From NCBI RefSeq assembly GCF_026646375.1, contig NZ_JAIPPU010000002.1, positions 300,359 to 364,358 on the forward strand: DNA of 64,000 nucleotides. Direction: 5' to 3'. Below, piece by piece: positions 16,660 to 26,615 of the stretch. How positions within the stretch are numbered: position 1 is the stretch's first letter; each line of letters begins with the position of its first letter. The stretch is from Acetobacterium wieringae (GTDB taxonomy: Bacteria > Bacillota > Clostridia > Eubacteriales > Eubacteriaceae). Both the position numbers and the translations under genes were made by a program. The notes beneath the pieces were generated by a model. The model was not told where the DNA came from, did no database searches, and was given only the letters and a program-made list of their open reading frames with translations.

Positions 16660-19170
16660 TTATGCGCCACAACATTTCTTATACTTTTTCCCACTGCCAC
16701 AGGGACAGGGATCGTTGCGGCCAACCTTGTTTTGAGCACTGGCCGGCCCACTCGGTTTTCCTTCAATTTCATTTTCGTTGGTCTTCATCTGACTGAAATC
16801 CACCGATTTTGCCTGAGCTTCTTCCGCCGGAACTACCTGAATATTTAAATTGAATAAGTACTTAACTGTATCTTCCTGAATCCGCATGATCATGTCATCA
16901 AACAGATCAAAACCCTCTTTGGTGTACTCTTTAACTGGATCATTTTGTCCGTAAGCCCGCAGTCCGATCCCCTGTTTCAGCTGCTCCATGTTATCAATAT
17001 GTTCCATCCAGGCAGAATCGACGCTTCTTAACAAAATCATCCGCTCAATATTTTGCAACTGTTCCAGGCCCAGCTTTTCTTTTTTATCTTCCAGCACGTT
17101 GCGGCATTCGTCCAGAATCGCTTCTACCAGTACTTCGGTACTTTCCGGTTTTTCCGGTAAGGTGAAACTGTCCTTCGGCAAAACATTGGCCTCCAGATGT
17201 TTGTGCAACCCTTCCAGATCCCAATCGTCATAATACTGACCATCGCCGGTATACATACTGACATAGGCATTGATCAGTGTTTCGGTCATACTCCAGATTT
17301 CACTTTCCATATCTTTGCCATCAATAACCTGCTGCCGCTGTTCATAGATCAGCTCTCGCTGGCGATTCATGACATTATCATATTGAAGCACATGTTTCCG
17401 GATGTCAAAGTTTCGACCTTCCACCCGTTTCTGAGAATTCTCGATGCCCCGGGTCAGCATTTTATTTTCGATCGGCGTTTCTTCATCCAAACCAATCGAT
17501 TCAACCAGTCCCTGAATTTTTTCTGATCCGAATACCCGCATCAGATCATCTTCCAACGAGACAAAAAATTGTGAGGAACCAGGATCCCCCTGACGACCGG
17601 CCCGACCACGAAGCTGGTTATCAATCCGACGACTCTCGTGACGTTCGGTTCCCAGGATATGAAGACCGCCCAGTTCTCTGACCCCTTCACCCAAAACGAT
17701 ATCGGTTCCACGACCGGCCATATTGGTCGAAATCGTAACCGCATCTTTTTGACCGGCATTGGCGACAATTTCAGCCTCTTTCTCCAGAAATTTGGCATTT
17801 AAGACATTGTGCTTAACCCCAGAACGTTTTAAATAGCCACTGAGCAGTTCCGACTTTTCAATCGAAATGGTTCCGATCAGAATCGGCTGACCGGTGGCAT
17901 GACGCCGCTTAACTTCTTCCGTGACAGCCAGAAACTTGCCTTGTTCACTTTTATAAATCAAATCATTAAGATCCTGACGAATCAGCGGTTTATTGGTGGG
18001 AATCGACAAAACATTGAGATTATAAATGGTCTGAAACTCATCTTCTTCGGTTTTGGCCGTCCCGGTCATCCCGGAAAGTTTATTAAACATTCTAAAATAG
18101 TTCTGGAAGGTAACGGTTGCCAGGGTTTTCGATTCCCGATTAACCTTAACATTTTCCTTGGCTTCAATGGCCTGATGCAGACCGTTGGAATAACGACGCC
18201 CCGGCATCAAACGACCGGTAAACTCATCAACGATAATAATTTCGCCATCCTTTACCACATAATCACGATCTTTAAACATCAGGGTGTTGGCGTGGAGAGC
18301 CTGGTTGATATGGTGAGAAATCTCCATGTTTTCCATATCCGCCAGATTGGTGAGGTTAAAATACTTTTCAGCTTTAATTACCCCATCATCCGACAACATC
18401 ACTGACTTGGCTTTTTCATCTTTGATGTAATCATCGGCCTTCAGGCTTTTCGCAAAGCTGTTCGCCAAGGCGTACATCTTGGTGCTTTTATCCCCACTAC
18501 CGGAAATGATCAGTGGCGTTCTGGCTTCATCAACAAGTACACTGTCCACTTCATCGATAATCGCATAGTTAAGTTCCCGCTGCACTTGCTGGACTTTCAC
18601 CGAAGCCATGTTATCTCTCAGGTAGTCGAAGCCAAACTCATTATTGGTGCCGTAGGTAATATCGCAGGCGTAGGCATATTGCTTTTCCTGAAATGACAGA
18701 CCATGGACGACCAGGCCTACTTTCAGACCTAAAAACTCATGAATTTTTCCCATCCACTCGCTGTCACGTTTTGCCAGATAATCATTGACCGTGACGATAT
18801 AAACCCCCCGACCATCCAAGGCATTGAGGTAGGCGGGCAGGGTTGATACCAGGGTTTTACCTTCCCCAGTTTTCATTTCGGCAATATTGCCTTCGTGAAG
18901 GGCCATCCCCCCCAAAAGCTGAACTGGAAAATGTTTCATGCCTAAAACCCGGAACCCCGTTTCCCGTACAGTGGCAAAAGCCTCAACCAACAAATCATCA
19001 AGGGTTTCTCCCTGAGCCAGTCGTTCCTTTAAGATAAGGGTTTGACCCTTTAATTCATCATCACTCATGGCTGCATAGCGGCTGTCCAGCTCCAGGATCT
19101 GGTCAACCTTTTTTTGCATCCGTTTTAATTCTTTTCTATTACTATCAAATATCTGATCTAAAATTCCCAA
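16660..19170 (-). CDS. secA: preprotein translocase ATPase SecA
   Basis: The motor ATPase that drives Sec-dependent protein export, about 836 residues. DEAD-type motifs include MKTGEGKT (Walker A), DEVD, the [19 protein letters not shown] segment, [10 protein letters not shown] and [11 protein letters not shown]; the C-terminus has the zinc SEC-C motif [14 protein letters not shown] that contacts SecB or ribosomes. I use the TTG giving [10 protein letters not shown], eight bases after AAAGGAG; the GTG three codons earlier touches that site. The gene is followed by the palindromic repeat and prfB, the common secA-prfB order of Firmicutes. Confidence 0.97.
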   Translation of the reverse strand: MGILDQIFDSNRKELKRMQKKVDQILELDSRYAAMSDDELKGQTLILKERLAQGETLDDLLVEAFATVRETGFRVLGMKHFPVQLLGGMALHEGNIAEMKTGEGKTLVSTLPAYLNALDGRGVYIVTVNDYLAKRDSEWMGKIHEFLGLKVGLVVHGLSFQEKQYAYACDITYGTNNEFGFDYLRDNMASVKVQQVQRELNYAIIDEVDSVLVDEARTPLIISGSGDKSTKMYALANSFAKSLKADDYIKDEKAKSVMLSDDGVIKAEKYFNLTNLADMENMEISHHINQALHANTLMFKDRDYVVKDGEIIIVDEFTGRLMPGRRYSNGLHQAIEAKENVKVNRESKTLATVTFQNYFRMFNKLSGMTGTAKTEEDEFQTIYNLNVLSIPTNKPLIRQDLNDLIYKSEQGKFLAVTEEVKRRHATGQPILIGTISIEKSELLSGYLKRSGVKHNVLNAKFLEKEAEIVANAGQKDAVTISTNMAGRGTDIVLGEGVRELGGLHILGTERHESRRIDNQLRGRAGRQGDPGSSQFFVSLEDDLMRVFGSEKIQGLVESIGLDEETPIENKMLTRGIENSQKRVEGRNFDIRKHVLQYDNVMNRQRELIYEQRQQVIDGKDMESEIWSMTETLINAYVSMYTGDGQYYDDWDLEGLHKHLEANVLPKDSFTLPEKPESTEVLVEAILDECRNVLEDKKEKLGLEQLQNIERMILLRSVDSAWMEHIDNMEQLKQGIGLRAYGQNDPVKEYTKEGFDLFDDMIMRIQEDTVKYLFNLNIQVVPAEEAQAKSVDFSQMKTNENEIEGKPSGPASAQNKVGRNDPCPCGSGKKYKKCCGA

Positions 19171-19219
19171 TCTTTTCACTCCTTTGTAACTTTCTTGCTG
19201 TATTTATACACTAAACTTT

Positions 19220-19228
19220 ATTATAGCA
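19220..19228 (-). promoter_or_regulatory. extended -10 promoter of secA
   Basis: On the minus strand TGCTATAAT gives a perfect -10 with the TG extension, about 50 bases before the secA start. No good -35 box is present. Confidence 0.5.
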
Positions 19229-19258
19229 TACTCTCTTTAATGAAACTTATATAATTTT

Positions 19259-19292
19259 AAAGGGACTGTATTTTTTGATACAGTCCCCTTTT
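19259..19292 (-). terminator. intrinsic terminator after the DUF5317 gene
   Basis: AAAGGGACTGTA and TACAGTCCCCTTT form a 12-bp stem with a T-rich loop, with T-runs on both sides. It separates the DUF5317 gene from secA. Confidence 0.8.
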
Positions 19293-19309
19293 TTATAATT
19301 ATTTATCAT

Positions 19310-20995
19310 TTATTTCTTCTTGCGCCAAAAAGCCACATCTTTTCCGTCCAACTTCAGTTCAACCAATTCATAGCCAGCCCGCTTTCTTTCATCGACGGTT
19401 TCCTGGAAATTCTTGCGTTCATCATCATCCATATTGGCCAGCAATTTATCTTTGTCTTCATTGGTACTGTCGTATACCCGACCCACCACCGGTTCCGTCA
19501 CCTCTTCAATTTCCTTTAACGGAATGGCAACCTCATCTCGGGGAGAACCACTGATCAGCGTTTCTGCCTCTTTACTGGTTTCTCGCATCAATTGTTTACG
19601 TCGTTCGGCTTTACGTTTTTCGTCTTCCAGATTCAGGCGCTGCCAGACATTGAGCATCTCATCTTCAGAAAACTCCACATCGTCTTCATCTTTGCTTTTT
19701 ACACCGCTATCATAGGTACTGGTTTCGCTCCGTAATACAAACGGTTGGTCAAGATCGGTAAGTTTGAAGCTTTCCACGATCCGTAAGTCGGATTCCGGTA
19801 CAGGATGGGGTTCTCCATCGGGATCACTAAGGGATTTTGCCACCTTATTCAGTTCCATTTCCCGCATTTGCAGAATCAACCGTTCTTTTTCAACTGCCAG
19901 TTTTTCTTCATAATACTTTTTGGTAAAAAAGCCGGCATCATCACTGTTGAGAATTTCTTCCATATCTGCGGCTTCCAGTTCTTTTTCGCCCTTGACATAG
20001 GTGCCAACATCCTGGATATTACTAATAATCTTGGTACTGCCATCATCCACTGGTTCCATGATCCGGGTTTCCTGGGTATCACTCTTACTGATGACAATTT
20101 CTTCCGTTTCCGTTCCGATTCCGGAGTCCACCTCATCCAGAGCTGCCGGAATCAATCGGGTTTCAAAGCTATCTTGAACACTGCTGTTGTCGGTATTTCT
20201 AAAGCCTTCGGCAGGAATAACAGTCGTGGCATTTTCATCCCGATCACCACGAATCCCTCCGGTCGCCGCCATGTCCCGATAATAATCGTCAATATCTTCC
20301 GGTTCGTCATAACCTTCCTGATAACTGTTCTGGAGCGAGACCCCGCTGATTTCATAATCATCGTCATCGCCAAAAATACCTTCGTCTTCACCTTGATCAT
20401 TGTGATCATCCTGCATGATGGAAGCCTTTTTATTCATCACATATTGAATAAAACCAATTAAACCAATGAGCGTTACAATCGTACCGACCGTTACTCCAGC
20501 CACCGATCCGTAAAGACTCATGATCAGGGGCACATAGGGCACCGGAAGCGGTAAATTAATCCCCAAAAACCATAACAGCGTATTCGGTTGAATCAATGCG
20601 TATAAAGGACTCAAACCCTGAACGATTTGCTCACCAAAAGCTGCTGGCAGCGTATCAATAATGCCTTGAGAAACAGGCATGTGACCACCATTAATAAAAA
20701 TCACAACAAAATTTGAAGTAATCCCCACTGCCATCAGAATAACCCAGAAATCATCCAGATTAAACACCAGCATGACTAATATCAGGATATAACTGGCAAA
20801 ATTAACAATCTCCAGATAGGGTTCAACCAACGAAATACCGCCAGTGTAGATGTAAAGATGCAAAGCAATCTGCAGCACCATCCCTAAAATCCCTACCGGT
20901 AGCAAGGAAATTTTTCTGACTTTGAAGCCACGCAAACTTCCCCTGCGAATTTTTCCAATTAAAAAACCTAAAATAATTGCAATTAGTATTAACAT
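19310..20995 (-). CDS. DUF5317 membrane protein with long acidic tail
   Basis: A 561-residue protein whose first 190 residues match DUF5317: several hydrophobic segments (MLILIAIILGFLIG, the YILILVMLVFNL region, a VGITSNFVVIFI stretch) and the conserved GGHMPVSQ motif. DUF5317 proteins are usually about 180 residues; here some 370 extra residues follow. The extra part is acidic and low-complexity, rich in Asp, Glu, Ser and Thr, with a probable coiled coil around residues 355-395 and a basic last stretch. It should be cytoplasmic and mostly disordered. The function is unknown; it precedes secA, but a terminator lies between them. Confidence 0.75.
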   Translation of the reverse strand: MLILIAIILGFLIGKIRRGSLRGFKVRKISLLPVGILGMVLQIALHLYIYTGGISLVEPYLEIVNFASYILILVMLVFNLDDFWVILMAVGITSNFVVIFINGGHMPVSQGIIDTLPAAFGEQIVQGLSPLYALIQPNTLLWFLGINLPLPVPYVPLIMSLYGSVAGVTVGTIVTLIGLIGFIQYVMNKKASIMQDDHNDQGEDEGIFGDDDDYEISGVSLQNSYQEGYDEPEDIDDYYRDMAATGGIRGDRDENATTVIPAEGFRNTDNSSVQDSFETRLIPAALDEVDSGIGTETEEIVISKSDTQETRIMEPVDDGSTKIISNIQDVGTYVKGEKELEAADMEEILNSDDAGFFTKKYYEEKLAVEKERLILQMREMELNKVAKSLSDPDGEPHPVPESDLRIVESFKLTDLDQPFVLRSETSTYDSGVKSKDEDDVEFSEDEMLNVWQRLNLEDEKRKAERRKQLMRETSKEAETLISGSPRDEVAIPLKEIEEVTEPVVGRVYDSTNEDKDKLLANMDDDERKNFQETVDERKRAGYELVELKLDGKDVAFWRKKK

Positions 20996-21174
20996 ATTTA
21001 TTTTAACCCCACTATTTATTTATAATCATTTCTTAGGTATTCTCATCTGTATCGATGTTTGATATAAATGCATATAGATCTATTTTAAAACAAAAGAAAA
21101 GTTCTGTCAAAACTTTATGCCTAAATAATGTATAAATTTGAAAATAAAGTGAATTCATAAAACAACTTCATCAA

Positions 21175-21209
21175 AAACACCCCTCAAATCGATTATTCAA
21201 GGGGTGTTT
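21175..21209 (-). terminator. intrinsic terminator of hpf
   Basis: AAACACCCCT (21175-21184) pairs with AGGGGTGTTT (21200-21209); the minus strand continues with a T-run. Confidence 0.85.
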
Positions 21210-21240
21210 GTCGTTCTTTTCAGTTTTTTCTTAAGAAATT

Positions 21241-21771
21241 TTAGAAAGTTGGCTCGATCAAGCCGTAATTCCCATCTTTTCTCATGTAGACAACATTGAC
21301 ATCATCAGTATCGCCGTTGAGAAAAACAAAGAAATCATATCCCAGCAATTCCATCTGTAAGGTTGCTTCATCAACATTCATGGGTTTGACCGCAAATTTT
21401 TTGGTTCGAACGACTTTTGGTTGGAACACATCATCTTCGAGCCCTTCAATCCCTTCCAAGTTAAACTTCGCTGCTTCATCCTGATTGCGCTTCTGCAATT
21501 TAGTTTTATGTTTTCTAAGCTGACCTTCAAGTTTATTGACAACATCTTCAATCGATGTCACCATGTCCTCGGATCTTTCTTCAGCTCTTAAAATGGTTTT
21601 TCCCACAGGAATGGTTACTTCCAGCATCTGGTAATTCTTTTCTTTGCTGAAGGTCGCATACACTTCAGTTTCCTGACCAAAGTAACGATCAAATTTTCCC
21701 AGTTTCTTTTTTAATGTTTCTTTTAAACCTTCTGATACATGCATATTTTTTCCGTAAATTGTGAATCTCAT
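21241..21771 (-). CDS. hpf: ribosome hibernation-promoting factor (long form)
   Basis: A 176-residue long-form HPF (RaiA/YfiA family). The N-terminal S30AE-like domain (about residues 1-100, MRFTIYGKNMHVSEG) blocks the decoding centre, and the C-terminal domain (about 120-176, VVRTKKFAVKPMNVDEA to the end) makes ribosome dimers in stationary phase. The start six codons inside the longest frame is chosen for AAAGGAG eight bases upstream. It has its own sigma-A promoter at 21845-21874 and lies directly downstream of a structured RNA that fits the raiA motif. Confidence 0.96.
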   Translation of the reverse strand: MRFTIYGKNMHVSEGLKETLKKKLGKFDRYFGQETEVYATFSKEKNYQMLEVTIPVGKTILRAEERSEDMVTSIEDVVNKLEGQLRKHKTKLQKRNQDEAAKFNLEGIEGLEDDVFQPKVVRTKKFAVKPMNVDEATLQMELLGYDFFVFLNGDTDDVNVVYMRKDGNYGLIEPTF

Positions 21772-21844
21772 AACGACAACTCCTTTCAAAAGGTCAACCT
21801 TACTCGTTTACACTCATTAATTGAGTGCTTTTAAGTATATTCTT

Positions 21845-21874
21845 ATTATACCCAATCCAATCCCTTTTAGTCAA
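21845..21874 (-). promoter_or_regulatory. sigma-A promoter of hpf
   Basis: Minus strand TTGACT (21874-21869), an 18-base spacer and TATAAT (21850-21845). A CACTCA-ATTAA-TGAGTG dyad lies in the transcribed leader near 21814-21832. Confidence 0.75.
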
Positions 21875-21935
21875 AATCTTTTGTGTCAAATTCTTGTCAC
21901 AAAATATCATCTAAAACAAAGTTAATCATTTTTAA

Positions 21936-22140
21936 GCTGCCTCAGTTGACCTGGTCTTTTCCCCCACACTCGCCAGCTGGAAGTTTAGCTCAGTGTTCGC
22001 ATCACAACTCCTTCTCTCGGTATACCCGGCTGGACTTACTTCTAAGACGCACTATGCTCAACAATTCGCTATTGAATTGTCTTACGTGGATCGCTTCGCC
22101 TGCATCTGGCATCGACTTTCAACCACAAACCTGAGACAAC
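21936..22140 (-). ncRNA. probable raiA RNA
   Basis: A roughly 205-nt structured RNA on the minus strand. Its ends pair perfectly for ten base pairs, GUUGUCUCAG (from 22140) with CUGAGGCAGC (to 21936), then UGGUU with GACCA. Inside, UAAGAC pairs with GUCUUA around an AAUUC/GAAUU hairpin. A strong promoter of its own precedes the 5' end, and the downstream gene is hpf (raiA), which has a separate promoter. Size, position and independent transcription match the raiA RNA motif of Firmicutes and Actinobacteria, reported to affect sporulation or aggregation in Clostridium. The region has no credible reading frame. Identification rests on context and hand folding. Confidence 0.75.
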
Positions 22141-22144
22141 GTCT

Positions 22145-22174
22145 ATTATAAGTTTCATATCACAATAATGTCAA
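22145..22174 (-). promoter_or_regulatory. sigma-A promoter of the raiA-like RNA
   Basis: Minus strand TTGACA (22174-22169), 18-base spacer, TATAAT (22150-22145): both hexamers perfect. Predicted start is within a few bases of the closing stem at 22140. Confidence 0.85.
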
Positions 22175-22223
22175 GCAAAATCAAATCATTCAAAATCTGG
22201 ACTATTCCATTTGTTGCCATTTA

Positions 22224-22232
22224 TGCTATAAT
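22224..22232 (+). promoter_or_regulatory. extended -10 promoter of cls
   Basis: TGCTATAAT, a perfect -10 with TG extension, 28 bases before the cls ATG; the -35 region (TTCCAT) is poor. It diverges from the raiA-like RNA promoter about 50 bases away. Confidence 0.5.
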
Positions 22233-22259
22233 AGGTGAAATATATTTACGGAGGTTTTT

Positions 22260-23723
22260 ATGTTATTGGGTATTGCCGCAATATTTTCAACCATTGTTTT
22301 TGTTGTAAATATTACTCTGACCTTCACCATCATTTTTCTGGAACGCAAAAATCCGCAAAGCACCTATGCCTGGTTACTCTTTTTATGGATGGTACCAATC
22401 TTAGGTTTTTTATTTTATATTCTGTTTTCTCAGAATTTAACCAAACGAAAAATTTTTCGCTATAATACCCCGGAAAACATTCAGTATCACCAACTGTTGA
22501 GGCAACAACAACGGTCACTGTCCCGTATTATCGCCATTGATCCGGATAGTCCCATCGAGAAATACCGACATTCCATCGAATTTCATTTAAATGTCAGTGA
22601 ATCCCTCTATACCAATAATAATGAGGTACAGATTTTTACCGATGGTTATAAAAAATTTGATGCCCTCTTTCATGCCATGGAAGAGGCCCAATCCTCCATC
22701 CATGTGGAATACTATATTATCAAAAATGACACCCTGTCGACTAAACTTTTTGATATTCTAACCCGGAAAGCCCTGGAAGGTGTCGAAGTACGGCTACTTT
22801 TTGATGCCATGGGTGGCCGCTATCTTCCCCGAACGGTTCTTGAAGCCTTCGAATCCGCCGGGGGTAAAATTGGCATTTTTTTCCCATCCCGGTTTAAAAT
22901 GCTCAATCTCCGGGTCAATTACCGAAATCATCGCAAGATCGTGATCATTGACGGTGTCACCGGTTTTGTGGGTGGGTTTAACATCGGCAATGAATACCTG
23001 GGTCTCGAGAAAAAAATGGGCTATTGGCGGGATACCCATTTAAAAGTGGTCGGTTCGGCGGCTTACGAGTTGCAGCACCGTTTTCTGCTGGACTGGCGGG
23101 CCAGTTCTAATGAGGAGCTCCTGATTGACGACACCAAACTCAATCAGTATTTTCCCGTCATTCCGCAAAAATCTGGTGCTGGCATTCAAATTGTTTCCAG
23201 TGGTCCCGACAATATCAACCAGCAGATCAAGCAGGGGTTCCTGCGGATGATCAATACTGCCGAGGATTATATCCTGATTCAGTCACCCTATTTTGTGCCC
23301 GATGAAAGCATCCTGGAAGCGCTCAAAATCGCCCTATTATCCGGCATTGATGTCCGGATAATGATCCCCAATAAACCGGATCATATCTTTATTTACTGGG
23401 TCACCCTGGCTTATGTCGGTGAGCTGATTGAATATGGTGCCAAAATTTTTATTTATGAAAATGGTTTCCTTCACGCTAAAACCATTGTCGTGGATGATTC
23501 AGTCTGTTCGGTGGGTTCCTGCAACTTTGATATCCGCAGCTTTCGATTAAATTTTGAAACCAACGCCTTTATTTATGACCGCAAAGTTGCCACCAGGCTA
23601 AAAAATATCTTTGTCGAGGATATCAAGAAATGCACCTACTATAACAAAGAACTCTATCGCAACCGGAGCCGCCGGGTCAAGATCAAAGAATCAATATCCC
23701 GGCTGTTCTCCCCGTTATTGTAA
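22260..23723 (+). CDS. cls: cardiolipin synthase
   Basis: A 487-residue membrane-bound phospholipase-D-type enzyme that joins two phosphatidylglycerols into cardiolipin and glycerol. Two N-terminal transmembrane helices (about residues 3-25 and 35-58) are followed by two HKD motifs, NHRKIVIIDG and HAKTIVVDD. Length and layout are typical of ClsA. ACGGAGG is placed well for the ATG. It is a single gene, divergent from the hpf region and ending in a terminator shared with hydG. Confidence 0.95.
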   Translation: MLLGIAAIFSTIVFVVNITLTFTIIFLERKNPQSTYAWLLFLWMVPILGFLFYILFSQNLTKRKIFRYNTPENIQYHQLLRQQQRSLSRIIAIDPDSPIEKYRHSIEFHLNVSESLYTNNNEVQIFTDGYKKFDALFHAMEEAQSSIHVEYYIIKNDTLSTKLFDILTRKALEGVEVRLLFDAMGGRYLPRTVLEAFESAGGKIGIFFPSRFKMLNLRVNYRNHRKIVIIDGVTGFVGGFNIGNEYLGLEKKMGYWRDTHLKVVGSAAYELQHRFLLDWRASSNEELLIDDTKLNQYFPVIPQKSGAGIQIVSSGPDNINQQIKQGFLRMINTAEDYILIQSPYFVPDESILEALKIALLSGIDVRIMIPNKPDHIFIYWVTLAYVGELIEYGAKIFIYENGFLHAKTIVVDDSVCSVGSCNFDIRSFRLNFETNAFIYDRKVATRLKNIFVEDIKKCTYYNKELYRNRSRRVKIKESISRLFSPLL

Positions 23724-23761
23724 AACACAAAAGCCTCCCGCATGGGAGGCTTTTGTGTTTA
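23724..23761. terminator. bidirectional terminator between cls and hydG
   Basis: ACACAAAAGCCTCCC and GGGAGGCTTTTGTGTTT around a GCAT loop; starts at the cls stop and includes the hydG stop codon. Confidence 0.92.
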
Positions 23762-25177
23762 GAATCTAAAATCCCGCTTGCCGGAACTCAGTTCGGTGAG
23801 ATGGTCGGCAGCAATTCTGCGAACCTTATCGTTGGGAATCGATGCCAGCTCCCGGGCAATGGTTTTTTCTCCATTTAATTTGGTCTCCGGAGCGGCATAG
23901 TCTTCCAGGTATTCTTTGAGGGTCATAATCGCATTGGGTTGACAGCAGTTGGCAATCTGGCCAGATTTAACCAGTTGCATAAAGCGGTCTCCGGTACGAC
24001 CTTCCCGGTAACAGGCGGTACAGAAGCTGGGAATATGACCCATTTCCAACAGCCAGTTGACGATTTCGTCAAGCTTTCTTGTATCATTGAGTTCAAATTG
24101 TGCGGAATTTTCATCTTCCGGCTCGGGCGTATCATACCCACCAACACTGGTACTTGAGCCCCCGCTGATCTGGGAGACTCCCAGCTTTAAGACCCGCTCC
24201 CGGGAAGCCTGGGACTCCCGAGTGGAAATGATCATCCCGGTGTAGGGTACAGCAATGCGCAGTACAGTAACGATTTTTTCAAAGATTTCATCAGAAATGG
24301 CATTGGAAAAATCACTGGTATCAATATCGTCAGCCGGACAAATCCGTGGCACACTGATGGTATGGGGCCCAACCCCCATGGCCGCTTCCAAATGCTCGGC
24401 ATGCATCAGCATCCCCACAAAATCGTAGCGGTACATATTCAGTCCGAAGAGCACCCCAATACCAACATCATCGATGCCGCCCTCCATCGCCCGATCCATG
24501 GCTTCGGTGTGCCAGGCGTAATCACTCTTCGGGCCGGTAGGATGAAGCATTTCATAATTTTTCTTGTGATAGGTCTCCTGGAATAAAATATAGGTTCCGA
24601 TGCCAGCTTCTTTTAACTGTCGGTAGTCATCTACCGTGGTGGCCGCGATATTGACATTGACCCGGCGAATATCGCCGTTTTTATGTTTGATGCTGTAAAT
24701 GGTTTTGATGCTTTCTAAGATATATTCCAGGGGATTATTTTTAGGATCTTCCCCTGCTTCCAGTGCCAGCCGCTTATGGCCCATATCCTGCAGGGCGATC
24801 ACCTCTTTGGCAATTTCCTCCTGGGTCAGCTTCTTACGGCTGATATTTTTATTTTTGGCATGATAGGGACAATAGATGCAACCATTAACACAATAATTTG
24901 ACAAATAAAGGGGCGCAAACATAACAATACGATTGCCATAAAACTTATTTTTGATCGCCATCGCCAGTTTAACCAGCTGGTTATTTTGTTCTTCAAGCTC
25001 ACAAGCCAGTAATACCGCTGCCTCCCGGTGGGTCAATCCTTTAAAGGTACCGGCTTTTTCAATGATTTCATCAATCAGGACAGCATTTCTTTTATTTGCT
25101 TCAGCATAGGCCAGGGTGTCCAAAATTTCCTGGTTATCAATAAATTCAACCGCTTTTTTTGACATTACATTATACAT
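23759..25177 (-). CDS. hydG: [FeFe]-hydrogenase maturase HydG
   Basis: A 472-residue radical-SAM tyrosine lyase that makes the CO and cyanide ligands of the H-cluster. The N-terminal radical-SAM motif CVNGCIYCPYH (CX3CX2C) binds the cluster that cleaves AdoMet; the C-terminal CTACYREGRTGDRFM, with CC in ANCCQPN, belongs to the second, dangler-iron cluster specific to HydG and absent from ThiH. The ATG follows GAGGAG. It lies 126 bases downstream of hydE in the same direction; hydF and the hydrogenase itself are not in the window. Confidence 0.97.
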   Translation of the reverse strand: MYNVMSKKAVEFIDNQEILDTLAYAEANKRNAVLIDEIIEKAGTFKGLTHREAAVLLACELEEQNNQLVKLAMAIKNKFYGNRIVMFAPLYLSNYCVNGCIYCPYHAKNKNISRKKLTQEEIAKEVIALQDMGHKRLALEAGEDPKNNPLEYILESIKTIYSIKHKNGDIRRVNVNIAATTVDDYRQLKEAGIGTYILFQETYHKKNYEMLHPTGPKSDYAWHTEAMDRAMEGGIDDVGIGVLFGLNMYRYDFVGMLMHAEHLEAAMGVGPHTISVPRICPADDIDTSDFSNAISDEIFEKIVTVLRIAVPYTGMIISTRESQASRERVLKLGVSQISGGSSTSVGGYDTPEPEDENSAQFELNDTRKLDEIVNWLLEMGHIPSFCTACYREGRTGDRFMQLVKSGQIANCCQPNAIMTLKEYLEDYAAPETKLNGEKTIARELASIPNDKVRRIAADHLTELSSGKRDFRF

Positions 25178-25303
25178 TTTACGCTCCTCAAGTTTTTATT
25201 TTGTAGGTAATTTCGAAACAAATAAATATCGAGCCATGGTTACTTTGAGTGCATTTCCCAATTACCTATTTTCTTTTGGTTTATTAAAACACGTTCCTGA
25301 ATT

Positions 25304-26344
25304 TTATTTTTGGGGGTAGTCTCCCCGGTGAGTTAAAATTTCGTAGCCAATTCCGCTCATCCGTTTGCTTAAACATTCCCGGCATTCAGCAGCTTCATCG
25401 CCAGTACAGATCTTATTGTCATAAAGGCTGTAGTCTTTTCGAACCGATACTGGCGACAAGTTGGGCATAACCACATTGGCCCCAGCCAAAATTCCCAATT
25501 CCCGGCCATTCGGATCAATCGTTCCCAAGGCTGTGGTAGCCGGAATCAGCGCTTTGGGTAGCATTAGCCGTAAAATTGAAATCAGAAGCAGGGTTTCTTC
25601 CAGGGTGCCAGCCTTGGCATCCTTATAAGGGGTATGCTGATGGGGAATGAAGGGGCCGATCCCGATCATCTGGGGGTTTAGTTCTTTGATAAAGGCCAGA
25701 TCCGCCACCAGATTTTCAACGGTTTGGTGCGGCGAGCCGACCATAAAGCCGGTGCCAACCTGAAAGCCGATTGCTTTGAGATCCTGAAGGCATGCTTTAC
25801 GGTTTTCCAGCAATAGTTCCCGGGGGTGGAGTTTTTTATAATGCTCCGCCGTGGCGGTTTCGTGTCTGAGCAAATAGCGGTTGGCCCCAGCGATATAAAA
25901 TGCCTGATAAACTTCCCGAGAACGTTCTCCCAGCGACAAGGTAATCGCACAGTCCGGGTACCCCGCTCTGATTTTCTTAATCAGTGCCCCCATCTGTTCA
26001 TCGGAAAAACCCGGGTCTTCACCGCCTTGCAAGACAAAGGTGCGAAAGCCTAAATCGTATCCTAGAGCACAACAGTCAAGAATTTCCTGTTCACTTAAGC
26101 GATAGCGATGGACTGCTTCGTTGCCCTGACGGATGCCGCAGTAATAGCAATCATTTTTACAATAATTACTGAATTCAATCAGCCCACGAACATAGACGCC
26201 CTTACCAAAGGTTTCACCTGCCACTCTTTGAGCCCGGTTTGAAAGATCCGCCCTTAATTCCGGCGTGTTGTTTTCCAGTAGCCATTTAAATTCGTCCCGC
26301 TTCAGGAACTGCTCTTTTTCCAGCTTTTTCGTTATGTTATTCAT
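25304..26344 (-). CDS. hydE: [FeFe]-hydrogenase maturase HydE
   Basis: A radical-SAM enzyme of about 346 residues that acts on the HydG product on the way to the diiron subcluster. The cluster motif is seen in FSNYCKNDCYYCGIRQGN, followed by the family landmarks LQGGEDPG, LSLGERSREVYQ and GTGFMVGSPHQT, and a C-terminal pair of cysteines. I start at MNNITKKLEK, overlapping the stop of the TM1266-like gene by eight bases, rather than at the GTG seven codons upstream. The overlap makes coupled translation likely. Confidence 0.96.
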   Translation of the reverse strand: MNNITKKLEKEQFLKRDEFKWLLENNTPELRADLSNRAQRVAGETFGKGVYVRGLIEFSNYCKNDCYYCGIRQGNEAVHRYRLSEQEILDCCALGYDLGFRTFVLQGGEDPGFSDEQMGALIKKIRAGYPDCAITLSLGERSREVYQAFYIAGANRYLLRHETATAEHYKKLHPRELLLENRKACLQDLKAIGFQVGTGFMVGSPHQTVENLVADLAFIKELNPQMIGIGPFIPHQHTPYKDAKAGTLEETLLLISILRLMLPKALIPATTALGTIDPNGRELGILAGANVVMPNLSPVSVRKDYSLYDNKICTGDEAAECRECLSKRMSGIGYEILTHRGDYPQK

Positions 26345-26615
26345 TATTGTTTTCCACTTCTTCACCCTTCGGTAGTTTTGAATAAACGGTCTTAATACTG
26401 ACTCCCTCGATCATTCCCAGCTTCCCGGACAGCGAGCTGATAATATTGGTGGACGCATCCACCACAACACTGATTACCGATACATTGCGCTGATGATAGG
26501 GGATACCCATTCTTCCCACAATATGTTCGCCGTAATCATGCAGTACCTGATTCAGTTTTTCTACAGCATCTTTTTTTTCAACAACAATCGCAATCAATCC
26601 AATCCTTTTTTCCAT
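26337..26615 (-). CDS. TM1266-family putative hydrogenase-system regulator
   Basis: A 92-residue protein with an ACT/NikR-like ferredoxin fold (RIGLIAIVVEKKDAVEKLN and GEHIVGRMGIPYHQRNVSVI). Such proteins regularly sit beside [FeFe]-hydrogenase maturation genes and are annotated as putative regulators, though binding partners are unproven. The start MEKRIGL is chosen for AAGGAG six bases upstream. It leads the hydE-hydG operon, preceded by a 210-base leader with a terminator hairpin. Confidence 0.92.
   Translation of the reverse strand: MEKRIGLIAIVVEKKDAVEKLNQVLHDYGEHIVGRMGIPYHQRNVSVISVVVDASTNIISSLSGKLGMIEGVSIKTVYSKLPKGEEVENNNE

Noticed and set aside
19805..20461. A 218-residue plus-strand frame opposite the DUF5317 gene.
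   Set aside because: Antisense to a biased acidic coding region, which leaves long open frames on the other strand; no recognisable features.
147..21943. A shared string of about 14-15 bases (TTTTTAAGCTGCCT) near 148 and near 21929.
   Set aside because: In a 64-kb window several chance matches of this length are expected, and the flanks do not align.
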